Assembly: GCF_003932715.1 (NCBI RefSeq)
Contig: NZ_CP020700.1
Location: 7,462,501-7,526,500, forward strand
DNA: 64,000 nt
Source of the DNA: Streptomyces tsukubensis
GTDB taxonomy: Bacteria > Actinomycetota > Actinomycetes > Streptomycetales > Streptomycetaceae
Reading direction: 5' to 3'
This document shows, piece by piece, positions 16,257-24,913 of this stretch (the stretch's first letter is position 1; each line of letters begins with the position of its first letter). The notes below the pieces were generated by a model. It was given only the letters and a program-made list of their open reading frames with translations. It searched no databases and was not told the DNA's origin. The position numbers and the translations under genes are program-made.

Positions 16257-17852
16257 TTGCTCCTGAGACGACGAGCGACCTCCATGGCTGCCCTGGGCTT
16301 CGCCGCTTTGATCGCCCCCGCACTCCTCGGTACCGGAGGCGCGGCCGCGGTCACGGCCGCACTCCTCGGTACCGGAGGCGCGGCCGCGGTCACGGCCGGG
16401 GCCGGTTCGTCGGTGGCCGCGTCGGGCGTCGTGTCCTCATTGGCGTGGCAGGGTTGCGGCGGCGACATACCCGCCACCGTCGAGTGCGCGACCCTCAAGG
16501 TCCCCCTCGACCACAGCAAGCCGGGCGGCAGGAAGATCACTGTCTCGTTGTCGCGGATCAAGGCCGCCGACCCCGGCAAGCGCCGTGGTGTCCTCTTGTT
16601 CAATCCGGGCGGTCCCAGCGCCTCCGGGCTCTTCTATCCCCTGGCGCTCAGCGGCTATCTGCCGGACTCCGTGAAGGACCGGTACGACCTGATCGGCTTT
16701 GATCCGCGCGGGGTCGGTGCGAGCAGCCCCCTCGCCTGCGGGACGACCAACGCCGACGAGCGGAAGACGTACCGGCCCTACGCGAAGGCGACGTTCGCCA
16801 AGGACGTCGCCTGGGCGCGCGACATCGCGGACCGGTGCCGGAATCACAACATTGAGATGCTCCCGTACATCAACACCCGTAACACGGCACGTGACATGGA
16901 CTTCATCCGCGGGGCCCTCGGGGAGCGGAAGATCTCGTACTTCGGGCTGTCGTACGGGACCTATCTCGGTTCTGTGTACATCCAGTTGTTCCCGAACCGG
17001 GCCGACCGGTTCGTCCTGGACAGCGGGGTCGACCCCGGACGGGTCTGGCGGAGCATGGCGCAGTCATGGGCGGTACAGGCCGAGGCCACGTTCGACCGGT
17101 GGACGGAGTGGACCGCCCGCCATGCGGCGCAGTACGGACTCGGTGACACGCCTGCCGAGGTCGAGAAGCTGTTCTGGAACATCGTGGCGCGCGCCGACCG
17201 GGAGCCGCTCGATCTCGGCGGGACCGTCTTCAACGGTGCCGATGTGCGTGAGTACATACGCTGGGAGATCCCCCAGCCGCCGCTCGCGGCAAGGACTCTG
17301 GGGCTGCTGCGGGACGCGGCCGCGGGCAAGCCCGTTCCGGCGTTCCCGGTCTTCGTGCCGACCGACAACGAGTTGGCGAGCTTCACGGCGGTCATGTGCG
17401 GTGACGTCCGCTGGCCCACCGACCCGGCCGTCTACCGGGCCGATGCCCGGCGTGACAGTGTCCGGTACCCCCTGTACGGGGACTCCGTCTCGAACATCTT
17501 CCCGTGCGCGTTCTGGGATCGCCCTGCCGAAGCGGCCACCAGGATCGACAACAAGGTCCCCGCGCTCATCGTCCAGAATGAATGGGACCCGCAGACGCCC
17601 CTGGCCACGGCGCTCGGCCTGCGGAGTGCGCTGAAGGGCTCCCGGCTCGTGACCGTGGACGAGGGGCAGGGCCACGGCGTCTACCTCCGCGGCGTCAGCA
17701 CTTGCGCCGACGATGTTGCCACGGCGTATCTGACCACCGGCAGACTGCCCGCCGGGGACGTCACCTGCGCCGCCACCGCAAGCCCCGCGGGCGTCGGCTT
17801 CCGTTCCACCGCACCGGATTCCGCCTCGGCCCGTCTCTTCTTCGGTCGGTGA
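16257..17852 (+). CDS. secreted alpha/beta hydrolase, tripeptidyl aminopeptidase (SlpD/E, TAP-like) family
   Basis: A 531-residue exported serine hydrolase. An arginine-rich start (LLRRRATS) and a long Ala/Gly/Leu core make a Sec-type signal peptide. The catalytic triad is visible: Ser232 in GLSYGTYLG, Asp444 in NEWDPQT and His473 in GQGHGVY. The oxyanion region is FNPGGPSASG, and the C-terminal TAP-like domain (pfam08386) is present. Relatives remove N-terminal tripeptides from secreted proteins. The start is TTG 16257, with GAAGG eight bases before; ATG 16284 would lose the positive residues of the signal peptide. The signal region carries a perfect 39-bp tandem duplication. Confidence 0.88.
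   Translation: MLLRRRATSMAALGFAALIAPALLGTGGAAAVTAALLGTGGAAAVTAGAGSSVAASGVVSSLAWQGCGGDIPATVECATLKVPLDHSKPGGRKITVSLSRIKAADPGKRRGVLLFNPGGPSASGLFYPLALSGYLPDSVKDRYDLIGFDPRGVGASSPLACGTTNADERKTYRPYAKATFAKDVAWARDIADRCRNHNIEMLPYINTRNTARDMDFIRGALGERKISYFGLSYGTYLGSVYIQLFPNRADRFVLDSGVDPGRVWRSMAQSWAVQAEATFDRWTEWTARHAAQYGLGDTPAEVEKLFWNIVARADREPLDLGGTVFNGADVREYIRWEIPQPPLAARTLGLLRDAAAGKPVPAFPVFVPTDNELASFTAVMCGDVRWPTDPAVYRADARRDSVRYPLYGDSVSNIFPCAFWDRPAEAATRIDNKVPALIVQNEWDPQTPLATALGLRSALKGSRLVTVDEGQGHGVYLRGVSTCADDVATAYLTTGRLPAGDVTCAATASPAGVGFRSTAPDSASARLFFGR
16320..16397. repeat. perfect 39-bp tandem duplication inside a signal peptide
   Basis: Units 16320-16358 and 16359-16397 are identical and duplicate 13 residues (ALLGTGGAAAVTA) in frame within the hydrophobic core and cleavage region of the secreted hydrolase. 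Each unit contains a KpnI-like GGTACC and a CGCGGCCGCG stretch. Confidence 0.95.
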
Positions 17853-17907
17853 TTCCCCACCGGCGACCTCCGAGGGTGTCCACCGGGCGCCACGGGCCGC
17901 CGAACGG

Positions 17908-19170
17908 TCAGCGGGGGGCCAGCACCGCGACGTCGCTGCCGAAGCCCACGACGAGCCGCCCCTCCGGAGCCGGGGCCAACGCGATGACCGGCAGCGGAAA
18001 CACCCACTCCGTTCCGACCGGCCGCCCCGTGGTGAGGTCCCACACGCGTACCGTTCCGTCCGAGCCCCCGGTGACGGCCCGGGGGAGTCCCTCGACCACC
18101 GTGCTCACCACCGCACACACCTGACCGTCGTGTCCCGTCAGCTCGCCCACCTGCTGTCCGGTGGTCAGGTCCCACACACGCACCGTGGCATCGAAGCCGG
18201 CGGTGACCGCGTGGGGCCGGCCGTCGACGACGGCTGTGGTCACCGTCCACACCTCGCCTTCGATGCCCGACAGGGGTTCACCGACCTGCTGCCCGGTGGT
18301 CAGGTCCCACACCCAGACCGTTCCGTCGTCCATGGCGCCGACGATATGGGGCCTGCCGTCGCGCACCATGGTCGCTGTGGCCACCAGGTCCGCGTCGTGT
18401 CCGGTCAGCGCGCCGACCTGCTCTCCGGTGGTCAGGTCCCACACCCGTACCGTCGTGTCGTCGTCCCCGGCGACCGCGTGGGGCCGTCCGTCGACGACGA
18501 CTGTGGCGACCGTCCACACCTCGCCTTCGATACCCGGCAAGGGTTCCCCGACCTGCTGCCCGGTGGTGAGGTCCCAGAGCCGTACGCTCCAGTCGCTGCC
18601 GGTCACGGCGTGGGGCCTGCCGTTGATCAGTACGGTGCCGACCGTCCAGAACCTGCCGTCATCGCCGACCAGTTCGCCGGTCTGCTGCCCGGTCTCCAGG
18701 TCCCAGAGGCCGACCCTGCCGTCGAATCCCGCGGTGACAGCGGTGGGCCGACCGCCCACCACGGTCGTCGCCACCGCGGTCACCTGGTCGCCGTGGCCGA
18801 CCCGGGGACGCCCGAAGGACTGCTCGCACGAGGAACCCGTGGCCCACTCCAGGCCCCAGGGCGCCTCTGCCTCGCCTTCCACCGGCACGGCGGTGATCGC
18901 GGCCGACAACCGCGGGTTCCCGTATCGGGCCGCGTCCAGTGCCAGCAGCTGCCGTCGCACTCCCGCCCCGGCATCGCGGTGCAGTTGTGCCGAGGCCCGG
19001 TACACCGCCGCCGCCAGCCGTCCCGCGGGCGCCGTAGCCGCATCCGCCAGCCCCAGCACCTCGGCGGGGTCGCCATGGACCAGGAACCCCGGATCCGTCA
19101 GCCGTACATCCGCTCCGACGGACTCACCCCCGGCTTCGCCGGTACTCAGATCATCAGACATGCCCGGCAT
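17908..19170 (-). CDS. WD40-repeat beta-propeller protein
   Basis: About 420 residues. A roughly 120-residue helical N-terminus (VLGLADAATAPAGRLAAAVY, LDAARYGNPRLSAAI) precedes six WD repeats with the pattern GHD..V.AV.T.V..GRPHAV.....TVRVWDLTTGQQVG, plus a partial seventh closing blade (LPVIALAPAPEGRLVVGFGS). It should form a seven-bladed propeller for protein-protein contacts; no catalytic domain is seen. Start 19170 is preferred because GGGGGA lies seven bases upstream; ATG 19191 is possible. Blades 3 and 5 are nearly identical (GIEGEVWTV), showing recent repeat exchange. A broken copy of its last blade lies at 757-900. Confidence 0.85.
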   Translation of the reverse strand: MPGMSDDLSTGEAGGESVGADVRLTDPGFLVHGDPAEVLGLADAATAPAGRLAAAVYRASAQLHRDAGAGVRRQLLALDAARYGNPRLSAAITAVPVEGEAEAPWGLEWATGSSCEQSFGRPRVGHGDQVTAVATTVVGGRPTAVTAGFDGRVGLWDLETGQQTGELVGDDGRFWTVGTVLINGRPHAVTGSDWSVRLWDLTTGQQVGEPLPGIEGEVWTVATVVVDGRPHAVAGDDDTTVRVWDLTTGEQVGALTGHDADLVATATMVRDGRPHIVGAMDDGTVWVWDLTTGQQVGEPLSGIEGEVWTVTTAVVDGRPHAVTAGFDATVRVWDLTTGQQVGELTGHDGQVCAVVSTVVEGLPRAVTGGSDGTVRVWDLTTGRPVGTEWVFPLPVIALAPAPEGRLVVGFGSDVAVLAPR

Positions 19171-19236
19171 CCAACCATCCCCCACGGACATGCCACCGAA
19201 GCAGTCGGCTTGCGGTGTCGGATCGGCAGGTCTGTG

Positions 19237-19266
19237 GCCCCGGCGGGTTCGGCTGCCCGCCGGGGC
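19237..19266 (-). terminator. hairpin terminator of the YVTN-repeat gene
   Basis: Perfect 11-bp stem GCCCCGGCGGG / CCCGCCGGGGC with an 8-nt loop, immediately after the stop at 19274 on the minus strand. Confidence 0.7.
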
Positions 19267-19273
19267 GGGGTGG

Positions 19274-20692
19274 TCAGGTGCAGGTGGTCAGGAGGATGGA
19301 GATGACCGTGCAGCTCGCGGACGCGCTGTCGTTGGCCGGGTTGGGGTCGGCGGGTGAGGAGGTGGTCCGGGTGCCCGTGACCTTCACGGTGCCCAGGGAC
19401 AGCAGATGCAGGGGTACGCGGAACGTCTTGCTCACGCCGGAGCCCGCCGCGATCGTGCCGTAGGCGCAGGTGACCGTTCCGGGCGTCGCGGTGCATCCGG
19501 GTGACAGGGCGGTGGCGGTGGTGCCGGGCGGCAGGGTGGCGGTGACGGTGGCCGCGGTGACCGCGTTCGGGCCCAGGTCACGCGCGGTCAAGGTGTAGGT
19601 GATGTAGGGGACCAGGAGGCCCAGGCTCGGCCGGGCCGTGACATCGACGTCGATGTCCGCGGTGGCCGCGGCGGCCGGGGTGAACGCGACCGCGTACGGT
19701 CCACTTCCGACGGTCACGGTGGCGGTGACCGTGTTGGTCGCGGTGTCGATCACCGACGCGGTGCCGCTCTGGCTGTCGGTGACGTAGACCTCGCCGCCGT
19801 CGGGGGTCACCGCGACGCCGATCGGGGTGTCTCCGACACCGACGGTGGCCACGACCGTGCCGGTGGCGGTGTCGATCACGGATGTGCTGTGGCCACCGAT
19901 GTTGGTCACATAGACGCGGGATCCGTCGGGGGACACCGCGGCGCCGAAGGGGGTGTTCCCGACGGGGACGGTCGCGGTGACGGCGTTCGTCGCGGTGTCG
20001 ATCACGGTGGCCACGCCCGCGCTCTGCGAGCTGGCGTAGAGCCGGGTGCCGTCGGGCGTCACCGCGAGCCCGTTGGGTCTGGCGACGGGGACCGTCGCGG
20101 TCACGGTGTTGGTGGCGGTGTCGATCACCGAGACCGCGGCACCGCTGCTGATGTAGACGCGGTCCCCGGTCGGGGCGGCCGTGGCGCTGTTCGGCAGTCC
20201 GCCGACCGGGACGGTGGCGGTGACGGTGTTGGTCCCGGTGTCGATCACCGAAACCGAGTCCGACAGGAAGTTGGTGACGTACACCTTGTTGCCGTCGGGG
20301 GTCACGGCCACTCCGAACGGGCCGCTGCCGACGGGGACCGTGGCGGAGACGGTGTTGGTGGCGGTGTCGATGACCGACACCGAACCGGAGCCGCGGTTGG
20401 TGATGTAGGCCCGGCCCCCGTCGGGGGTCACCGCGACCCCGGAGGGCCCGTCGCCGACGGCGACGGTCGCGGTCACCGTATCGGTGGCCGTATCCACCAC
20501 CGACACACTGTCCGATGCGCTGTTGGCGATGTACGCCACCGGGGCTGCCGCGCGCGCCGGGGCGGCGGTCGCGGACGGAGCGGCCACCGCGGCGAACCCC
20601 GAGCAGAGCAGCGCACCCGTGGCCAGCAACGCGGTCAACGGCCGGCGCGACCCGGCACGCGGCACCGGGTGTAAGGCGGAGCGTGAAGACAT
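19274..20692 (-). CDS. secreted YVTN-family beta-propeller protein with DUF11-type domain
   Basis: A 472-residue exported protein. Its signal peptide (RRPLTALLATGALLCSGFAA, cleavage near AAPA) is followed by about seven YVTN repeats of the form VYVTN...SVSVIDTATNTVTATVPVG..P.GVAVTPDG, then a C-terminal Ig-like DUF11/CARDB-type domain (about 350-455; YTLTARDLGPNAVTAATVTA) with a Cys pair (SPGCTATPGTVTCAYG). Function is not known; such proteins are surface or secreted binding scaffolds. ATG 20692 is preceded at about 11 bases by GGGAAGGGGA. The repeats are highly uniform at DNA level, so copy number may vary between strains. Confidence 0.85.
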   Translation of the reverse strand: MSSRSALHPVPRAGSRRPLTALLATGALLCSGFAAVAAPSATAAPARAAAPVAYIANSASDSVSVVDTATDTVTATVAVGDGPSGVAVTPDGGRAYITNRGSGSVSVIDTATNTVSATVPVGSGPFGVAVTPDGNKVYVTNFLSDSVSVIDTGTNTVTATVPVGGLPNSATAAPTGDRVYISSGAAVSVIDTATNTVTATVPVARPNGLAVTPDGTRLYASSQSAGVATVIDTATNAVTATVPVGNTPFGAAVSPDGSRVYVTNIGGHSTSVIDTATGTVVATVGVGDTPIGVAVTPDGGEVYVTDSQSGTASVIDTATNTVTATVTVGSGPYAVAFTPAAAATADIDVDVTARPSLGLLVPYITYTLTARDLGPNAVTAATVTATLPPGTTATALSPGCTATPGTVTCAYGTIAAGSGVSKTFRVPLHLLSLGTVKVTGTRTTSSPADPNPANDSASASCTVISILLTTCT

Positions 20693-21048
20693 GGCGATCG
20701 TGTTCCCCTTCCCTGATCCGCGCCGCGACGGCGGGGACCGGCCGGCCCCTCGGGAAACCGTGGCGGGGCGGCCGACAACCACGGACCGGACCGCAGGTGC
20801 CGACGACCGGGATGCGGGCCGTACGGCTCCGGCCCGGTCGGCGTCCCGGGACGGGTCCGCAACGGTCTGTACATGCCCGACAGCCGACACGGCGCACAGC
20901 CCCGCATCAGCGCGTTCAGCATGGCACCGCCGTACCGCGCGCCGGGGCGGAATCGTCAACATCAGTAGCCGCGTTCGAGCCGCGGGCCCCGTGGCGGCCC
21001 GCGGCGGAAGACATCCCTGCCGCCCCGCCCGGGTCGGGCCGAGCACCG

Positions 21049-21078
21049 TTGTGGACGGCCGGGTGCCGGGGGCAGGAT
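21049..21078 (+). promoter_or_regulatory. candidate promoter of the rutA-like gene
   Basis: TTGTGG (21049-21054), an 18-bp spacer and CAGGAT (21073-21078) match the Streptomyces housekeeping form TTGACN-N18-TAGGAT at most positions. Transcription would start about 47 bp before the rutA ATG. The remainder of the 439-bp divergent gap (20693-21131) shows nothing else I can support. Confidence 0.4.
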
Positions 21079-21131
21079 GGGCCGCACAGGAAGCGGCGTG
21101 GGACCGGCCGCCCCGGGGACAGAGGAGCGGC

Positions 21132-22226
21132 ATGGACATCGGTGTATTTCTTCCGATCGGCAACAACGGCTGGCTCATCTCGAAGAGCTCTCCGCAGTAC
21201 ATGCCGACGTTCGAACTGAACAAGACCGTCGTGCAGCGGGCCGAGGCCTACGGATTCGATTTCGCGTTATCCATGATCAAACTCAAGGGGTTCGGCGGCG
21301 AGACGGAATTCTGGGACCACTGCCTGGAGTCGTTCACTCTGACGGCTGCCCTGGCCGCCGTGACGGAACGCATCAAGCTGTACGCCTCCGCGCCCGTCCT
21401 CGCCCTGGAACCGGCGATCGCCGCCCGGATGGCCGTGACCATCGACGCCATCGCCCCCGGCCGGGCCGGGGTCAACATCGTCACCGGCTGGGCGCCCGCC
21501 GAATACGCACAGATGGGCCTGTGGCCCGGAGACGAACACTTTGCCGACCGCTACAAGCGGGCGGCCGAGTACGTCACCGTGATGAAGGAGTTGTGGGACG
21601 AGGGCGTCAGCGATTTCCAGGGCGAGTTCTACCGCATGGACGACTGCGTCCTGTCGCCGCGCCCGGCGGGCGGGCACATCGACGTCCTCGCCGCCGGGCA
21701 GAGCGGTACGGGGATGAGGTTCGCCGCCGAACACGCCGACGGGCACTTCATCCTGGGCAGCGGCGTCAACACTCCGCTCGCGCTCTCGAAGGCGGCCGCG
21801 GCCCTGGTGGGCGAGGTCCGCAGAGTCGGCCGGAGCGTCGGAACACTCGCCCTCTTTATGATCATCGCGGCTGAGAGCGACGAAGCAGCGCAGGCGAAGT
21901 GGAAGGACTACCACGACAACGCCGATCTTGCGGCGCTGGGGTATGTGGCAGGGCAGACGGCTCAGGACAAGGACGCCGACGCTTCCTCGACCGCGAAGAC
22001 CGTCGCGCTCCCCGAAGGTGCTGTGAATCTCAATATGGGAACGCTCGTAGGGTCCTACGAGAGCATCGCGCGCATGCTGGATTCGATCAGCGGGATCGAC
22101 GGTGTCACAGGAGTGATCCTGGTCTTCGACGAATTCCTCGAAGGTGTGGAGAATTTCGGCACCCGTATCCAGCCGCTCATGAAGTCCCGTGCCGCGCGGG
22201 GTGCGGCGGGCCCGGCGATCGGCTGA
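21132..22226 (+). CDS. rutA: RutA-like flavin-dependent pyrimidine monooxygenase (LLM class)
   Basis: A 364-residue bacterial-luciferase-like TIM barrel. Long matches to RutA are visible from memory: GVFLPIGNNGWLISKSSPQY, MPTFELNK, FDFALSMIKLKGFGG, TEFWDH, NIVTGWAPAEYAQMGLWPGD, AGQSGTGM, NLNMGTLVGSY. RutA uses FMNH2 and O2 to open the uracil ring. The start has AGAGGAG five bases upstream. No rutB-F genes lie next to it and no flavin reductase is adjacent, so it is a solo copy that may act on another pyrimidine-like ring. A TTA codon at 21267 suggests bldA dependence. Confidence 0.85.
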   Translation: MDIGVFLPIGNNGWLISKSSPQYMPTFELNKTVVQRAEAYGFDFALSMIKLKGFGGETEFWDHCLESFTLTAALAAVTERIKLYASAPVLALEPAIAARMAVTIDAIAPGRAGVNIVTGWAPAEYAQMGLWPGDEHFADRYKRAAEYVTVMKELWDEGVSDFQGEFYRMDDCVLSPRPAGGHIDVLAAGQSGTGMRFAAEHADGHFILGSGVNTPLALSKAAAALVGEVRRVGRSVGTLALFMIIAAESDEAAQAKWKDYHDNADLAALGYVAGQTAQDKDADASSTAKTVALPEGAVNLNMGTLVGSYESIARMLDSISGIDGVTGVILVFDEFLEGVENFGTRIQPLMKSRAARGAAGPAIG

Positions 22227-22240
22227 CCGCCGGGCCCGCC
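22205..22240 (+). terminator. hairpin terminator overlapping the rutA stop
   Basis: Perfect 13-bp stem GGCGGGCCCGGCG / CGCCGGGCCCGCC with a 10-nt loop that contains the TGA. It also faces the convergent snapalysin gene and may serve both. Confidence 0.75.
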
Positions 22241-22266
22241 GCTTCCCCAACCGGTCCTCGTACGGG

Positions 22267-22848
22267 CTAGGGAGCGTCGACCATGATGCGTCCGTCGGCC
22301 GGGGCGCGCGAGGCGGTACGGGGGGCGTATGCGGATTCGACGCGAGCCTGTTCGGCGGCGTTCGGGACCGCGTTCCGGCAGGCGGTGCCGGGGCTTGAGC
22401 CGGACATCAGCTGGGAGCACGGGCCCGGTTTGGTGTCCGGCAGGCCCAGGTTGTGGCCGATCTCGTGAGCGGCGATGCGGATCTTGTCATAGCCCTGGGC
22501 GACCGCTTGGCTGCCGAGTTCGACTCGGCTCCTGCCGCCCGGGCGGACCGGGCCCAGCGTGGCCTGGGGCCAGCCGCTGGTGGCGACGATCTGGATTTCG
22601 GCCGGGGCGCCGGGTGCGGCCTCGACCAGTCTGACGTTGTCGACGTTCGCGTTCCACAGGGCGACTCCGGCCGCGATCGCGACCTCCCATCCGCCGGCCC
22701 TGCTGTCGTCGTAGTAGAGCGTTACCGCTGCTGCCGCGTTCGCCCCCGCGGCCCGCTCCGGTTCGGACGCGGCGTTCGCTGCGGGCGCTGCGGCCAGGGT
22801 GGCCGCAGCGGCGATGCTGACTGCCTTGAGCCATATGGAGTACGGCAT
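22267..22848 (-). CDS. snpA: snapalysin (small extracellular neutral metalloprotease)
   Basis: A 193-residue M7-family protease. The signal peptide MPYSIWLKAVSIAAAATLAA ends near ANAAS; a short propeptide and then a catalytic domain start near VTLYYDD. The zinc motif HEIGHNLGLPD supplies two His and the Asp ligand. The substrate-side segment TKPGPCSQLMSG and the second Cys in TACRNA form the expected disulfide. It is secreted and cleaves proteins. ATG 22848 has AAGGGA six bases upstream. In characterised Streptomyces the divergent LysR gene snpR activates snpA; here the divergent neighbour region lacks it and an AraC-type gene lies upstream on the same strand. Confidence 0.92.
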   Translation of the reverse strand: MPYSIWLKAVSIAAAATLAAAPAANAASEPERAAGANAAAAVTLYYDDSRAGGWEVAIAAGVALWNANVDNVRLVEAAPGAPAEIQIVATSGWPQATLGPVRPGGRSRVELGSQAVAQGYDKIRIAAHEIGHNLGLPDTKPGPCSQLMSGSSPGTACRNAVPNAAEQARVESAYAPRTASRAPADGRIMVDAP

Positions 22849-23011
22849 TGCCGTCCCTTCACAGAGGAGACCCGGTCCACTCGGAAGCAAGAGCACAGAG
22901 CACAGAGCAGCGAGGAGTGGCGGCTGCCAACTCCCGTGTGCAGAAGGCAGGTTGCCGCGTCCTCGGCGCCTCCGAATATAGGCCCGCCGGGTCACGCGTG
23001 TCATGGGCCTG

Positions 23012-24019
23012 TCAGAATTGTCGTCGATCCGGTCCTGCCCCGGTGCGGTCCGCGGTGTTCTCCGCCCAAGTGGTGGCGAAGCGCCTGCGGTACTCGCTGG
23101 GAGTGATGCCGAGGTGGCGGGCGAAGACCCGCCGGAGGGTCTCGTCGCTGCCCAGACCGCTGTGCAGCGCCGCCGATGTGACGCCGTGTCCGTCCAGGAG
23201 GAGCTGCCGGGCGCGGTCGAGGCGGGCGCATTCGACCCATCTGGCGGGTGTGGTGTCCAGCTCGTTCCGGAACAGGCGGGTCAGCTGCCGTGGGCTGACC
23301 GCCGCGGCCCGGGCCATGGCGGGCAGGGTGTGGTCGCCCGCCGGGTCGGAGAGAACGGCGGCGATCACGGGGCGGAGCACCCGGCTGCGGGGCGGCGGGG
23401 TCGTGACGGCCGTGGAGAACTGCGACTGCCCGCCGGGGCGCTGCATGAAGACGACCAGCTCACGGGCGATCTCGCGGGCGATGTCCGGCCCGTGGTCCTC
23501 CTCCACCAGCGCAAGGGTCAGGTCGATGCCCGCGCTGATCCCGGCCGAGGTGAGATACCGCCCGTCGCGGACATGGAGGGCGTCCGGCTCGACCCGTACC
23601 CGGGGATGGAGACGCGCGAGGGTCCGCACATGCCGCCAGTGCGTGGTCGCGCGGCGCCCGTCCAGCAGGCCCAGAGCGGCGAGGACGAAGGCTCCGGTGC
23701 AGACCGAGGCGACCCGGGTGGCCCGCTCGGCGAGCGCCCCGGCCGCGGACAGCAGCTCGTCGTCGACCGGCCCCGCGGCGAGCCGGTCGCCCCCGGCGAC
23801 GACGAGCGTGCCGACGGGGCCGTCCCCGGGCGCGGCCACCGCCCCCGTCAGCGTGAGCCCCGAGGACGTCGTCACCTCGCCGCCGCGCGGCGACACCAGG
23901 ACCACGTCGTACGTGTACGGCGCCCCGAGCCGGCCCGCCTGGTGCAGAACCTCCCCGGGGCCGGTGACATCGAGCATCGTCACCCCGTCGAACACCAGCA
24001 CGGTCACGCGCCCTGCCAT
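23012..24019 (-). CDS. GlxA family transcriptional regulator (DJ-1/PfpI + AraC HTH)
   Basis: A 335-residue regulator. The N-terminal class-I-glutaminase-like DJ-1/PfpI domain covers about 1-190 (VTVLVFDGVTMLDVTGPGEV, the nucleophile elbow VASVCTGAFVLAAL, ATTHW). The C-terminal AraC/XylS HTH pair covers about 225-320 (MARAAAVSPRQLTRLFRNEL, LGSDETLRRVFARHLGI). The Cys of CTGAF is kept, but catalysis is not expected in this regulator class. ATG 24019 has AGGACC upstream. It is transcribed divergently from the HD-domain hydrolase gene 183 bp away, the probable target. Confidence 0.9.
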   Translation of the reverse strand: MAGRVTVLVFDGVTMLDVTGPGEVLHQAGRLGAPYTYDVVLVSPRGGEVTTSSGLTLTGAVAAPGDGPVGTLVVAGGDRLAAGPVDDELLSAAGALAERATRVASVCTGAFVLAALGLLDGRRATTHWRHVRTLARLHPRVRVEPDALHVRDGRYLTSAGISAGIDLTLALVEEDHGPDIAREIARELVVFMQRPGGQSQFSTAVTTPPPRSRVLRPVIAAVLSDPAGDHTLPAMARAAAVSPRQLTRLFRNELDTTPARWVECARLDRARQLLLDGHGVTSAALHSGLGSDETLRRVFARHLGITPSEYRRRFATTWAENTADRTGAGPDRRQF

Positions 24020-24122
24020 ACCGGTCCTGTCCGAATCCGTGGTTTCCCTGGCCTCATAGACATGGCAGCAGATTAGGGCAGGCCCGAAGGTGGAGAGCAG
24101 CGGCAGCCACGCGGAGCGGGCG

Positions 24123-24149
24123 GACGACGCAGACGACGCAGACGACGCA
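24123..24149. repeat. 9-bp tandem repeat (GACGACGCA x3)
   Basis: Three exact GACGACGCA units lie in the divergent gap between the GlxA-type regulator and the HD-domain gene. They could be a regulator site or simple slippage. Confidence 0.8.
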
Positions 24150-24201
24150 GGGCAGCCGTACAGGGCCCGGATCACAGACGGTACGGAAAGGCGCACACAT
24201 C

Positions 24202-24840
24202 ATGACCGAGACCATTGCGGGCGTACGGATCCCGGACAGCGCTCTGGCACGGGAGGCGACCGAGCTGGTGCGGGACGCAGCTCCGCCGCTGCTGTTCGAC
24301 CACTCCCGGCGCGTGTTCCTCTTCGGGGCGCTGCGCGGCCGGGAGCAGGGGCTGGAATTCGACCCCGAGCTGCTGTACGTGGGCGCGATGTTCCACGATC
24401 TGGGGCTGACCGAGCGCTTCCGCCGTACGGACCAGCGGTTCGAGATCGACGGCGCCGACGAGGCCCGCAGCTTCCTCGCCCGGCACGGCATCACGGGTGA
24501 CGGGGCCGACCGCGTCTGGACGGCGATCGCCCTCCACACCACCCCGGAAATCCCGCTTCATATGGCGCCCGAGGTCGCCCTCGTCACCCGCGGGGTGGAG
24601 CTCGACGTCCTGGGCATCGGCTACCACGCGGTCTCCGACGCCGACCGTGCGGCCGTCGTCGAGGCCCACCCCCGCCCGGACTTCAAGGACGGGATCCTCG
24701 CCGCGTTCACCGACGGCATCAAGGACCGCCCGGAGACCGCCTTCGGCAATGTGAAGGCGGACGTCCTGGCACACTTCGTCCCCGGCTTCCGGCGCGGCGA
24801 CTTCGTGGAGATCATCCAGCACTCCGACTGGCCCGAATAA
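24202..24840 (+). CDS. HD-domain phosphohydrolase-like protein (cyanamide-hydratase-like)
   Basis: A 212-residue HD-superfamily protein. The first metal His is in LLFDHSRRVFLFG, the HD pair in VGAMFHDLGLT, and further ligands are likely in AIALHTTPEIPLH. The arrangement resembles the Ddi2/cyanamide hydratase and urea-carboxylase-linked HD group rather than a nucleotide-cyclic phosphodiesterase. It is cytoplasmic, with unknown substrate. GGAAAGG lies upstream of ATG 24202. The divergent GlxA-type regulator is its likely controller. Confidence 0.85.
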   Translation: MTETIAGVRIPDSALAREATELVRDAAPPLLFDHSRRVFLFGALRGREQGLEFDPELLYVGAMFHDLGLTERFRRTDQRFEIDGADEARSFLARHGITGDGADRVWTAIALHTTPEIPLHMAPEVALVTRGVELDVLGIGYHAVSDADRAAVVEAHPRPDFKDGILAAFTDGIKDRPETAFGNVKADVLAHFVPGFRRGDFVEIIQHSDWPE

Positions 24841-24913
24841 GGCGGCATCAAAGCCGGCTCCAAGACGTATCAGGACGTCCCCGCGGATGCCCCCGCTCCA
24901 CCGTCCCGGTGCC

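Noticed and set aside
24123..24149. Tandem GACGACGCA as a CRISPR-like or attachment element
   Set aside because: A 9-bp simple repeat with no spacer structure, no integrase and no flanking copies.
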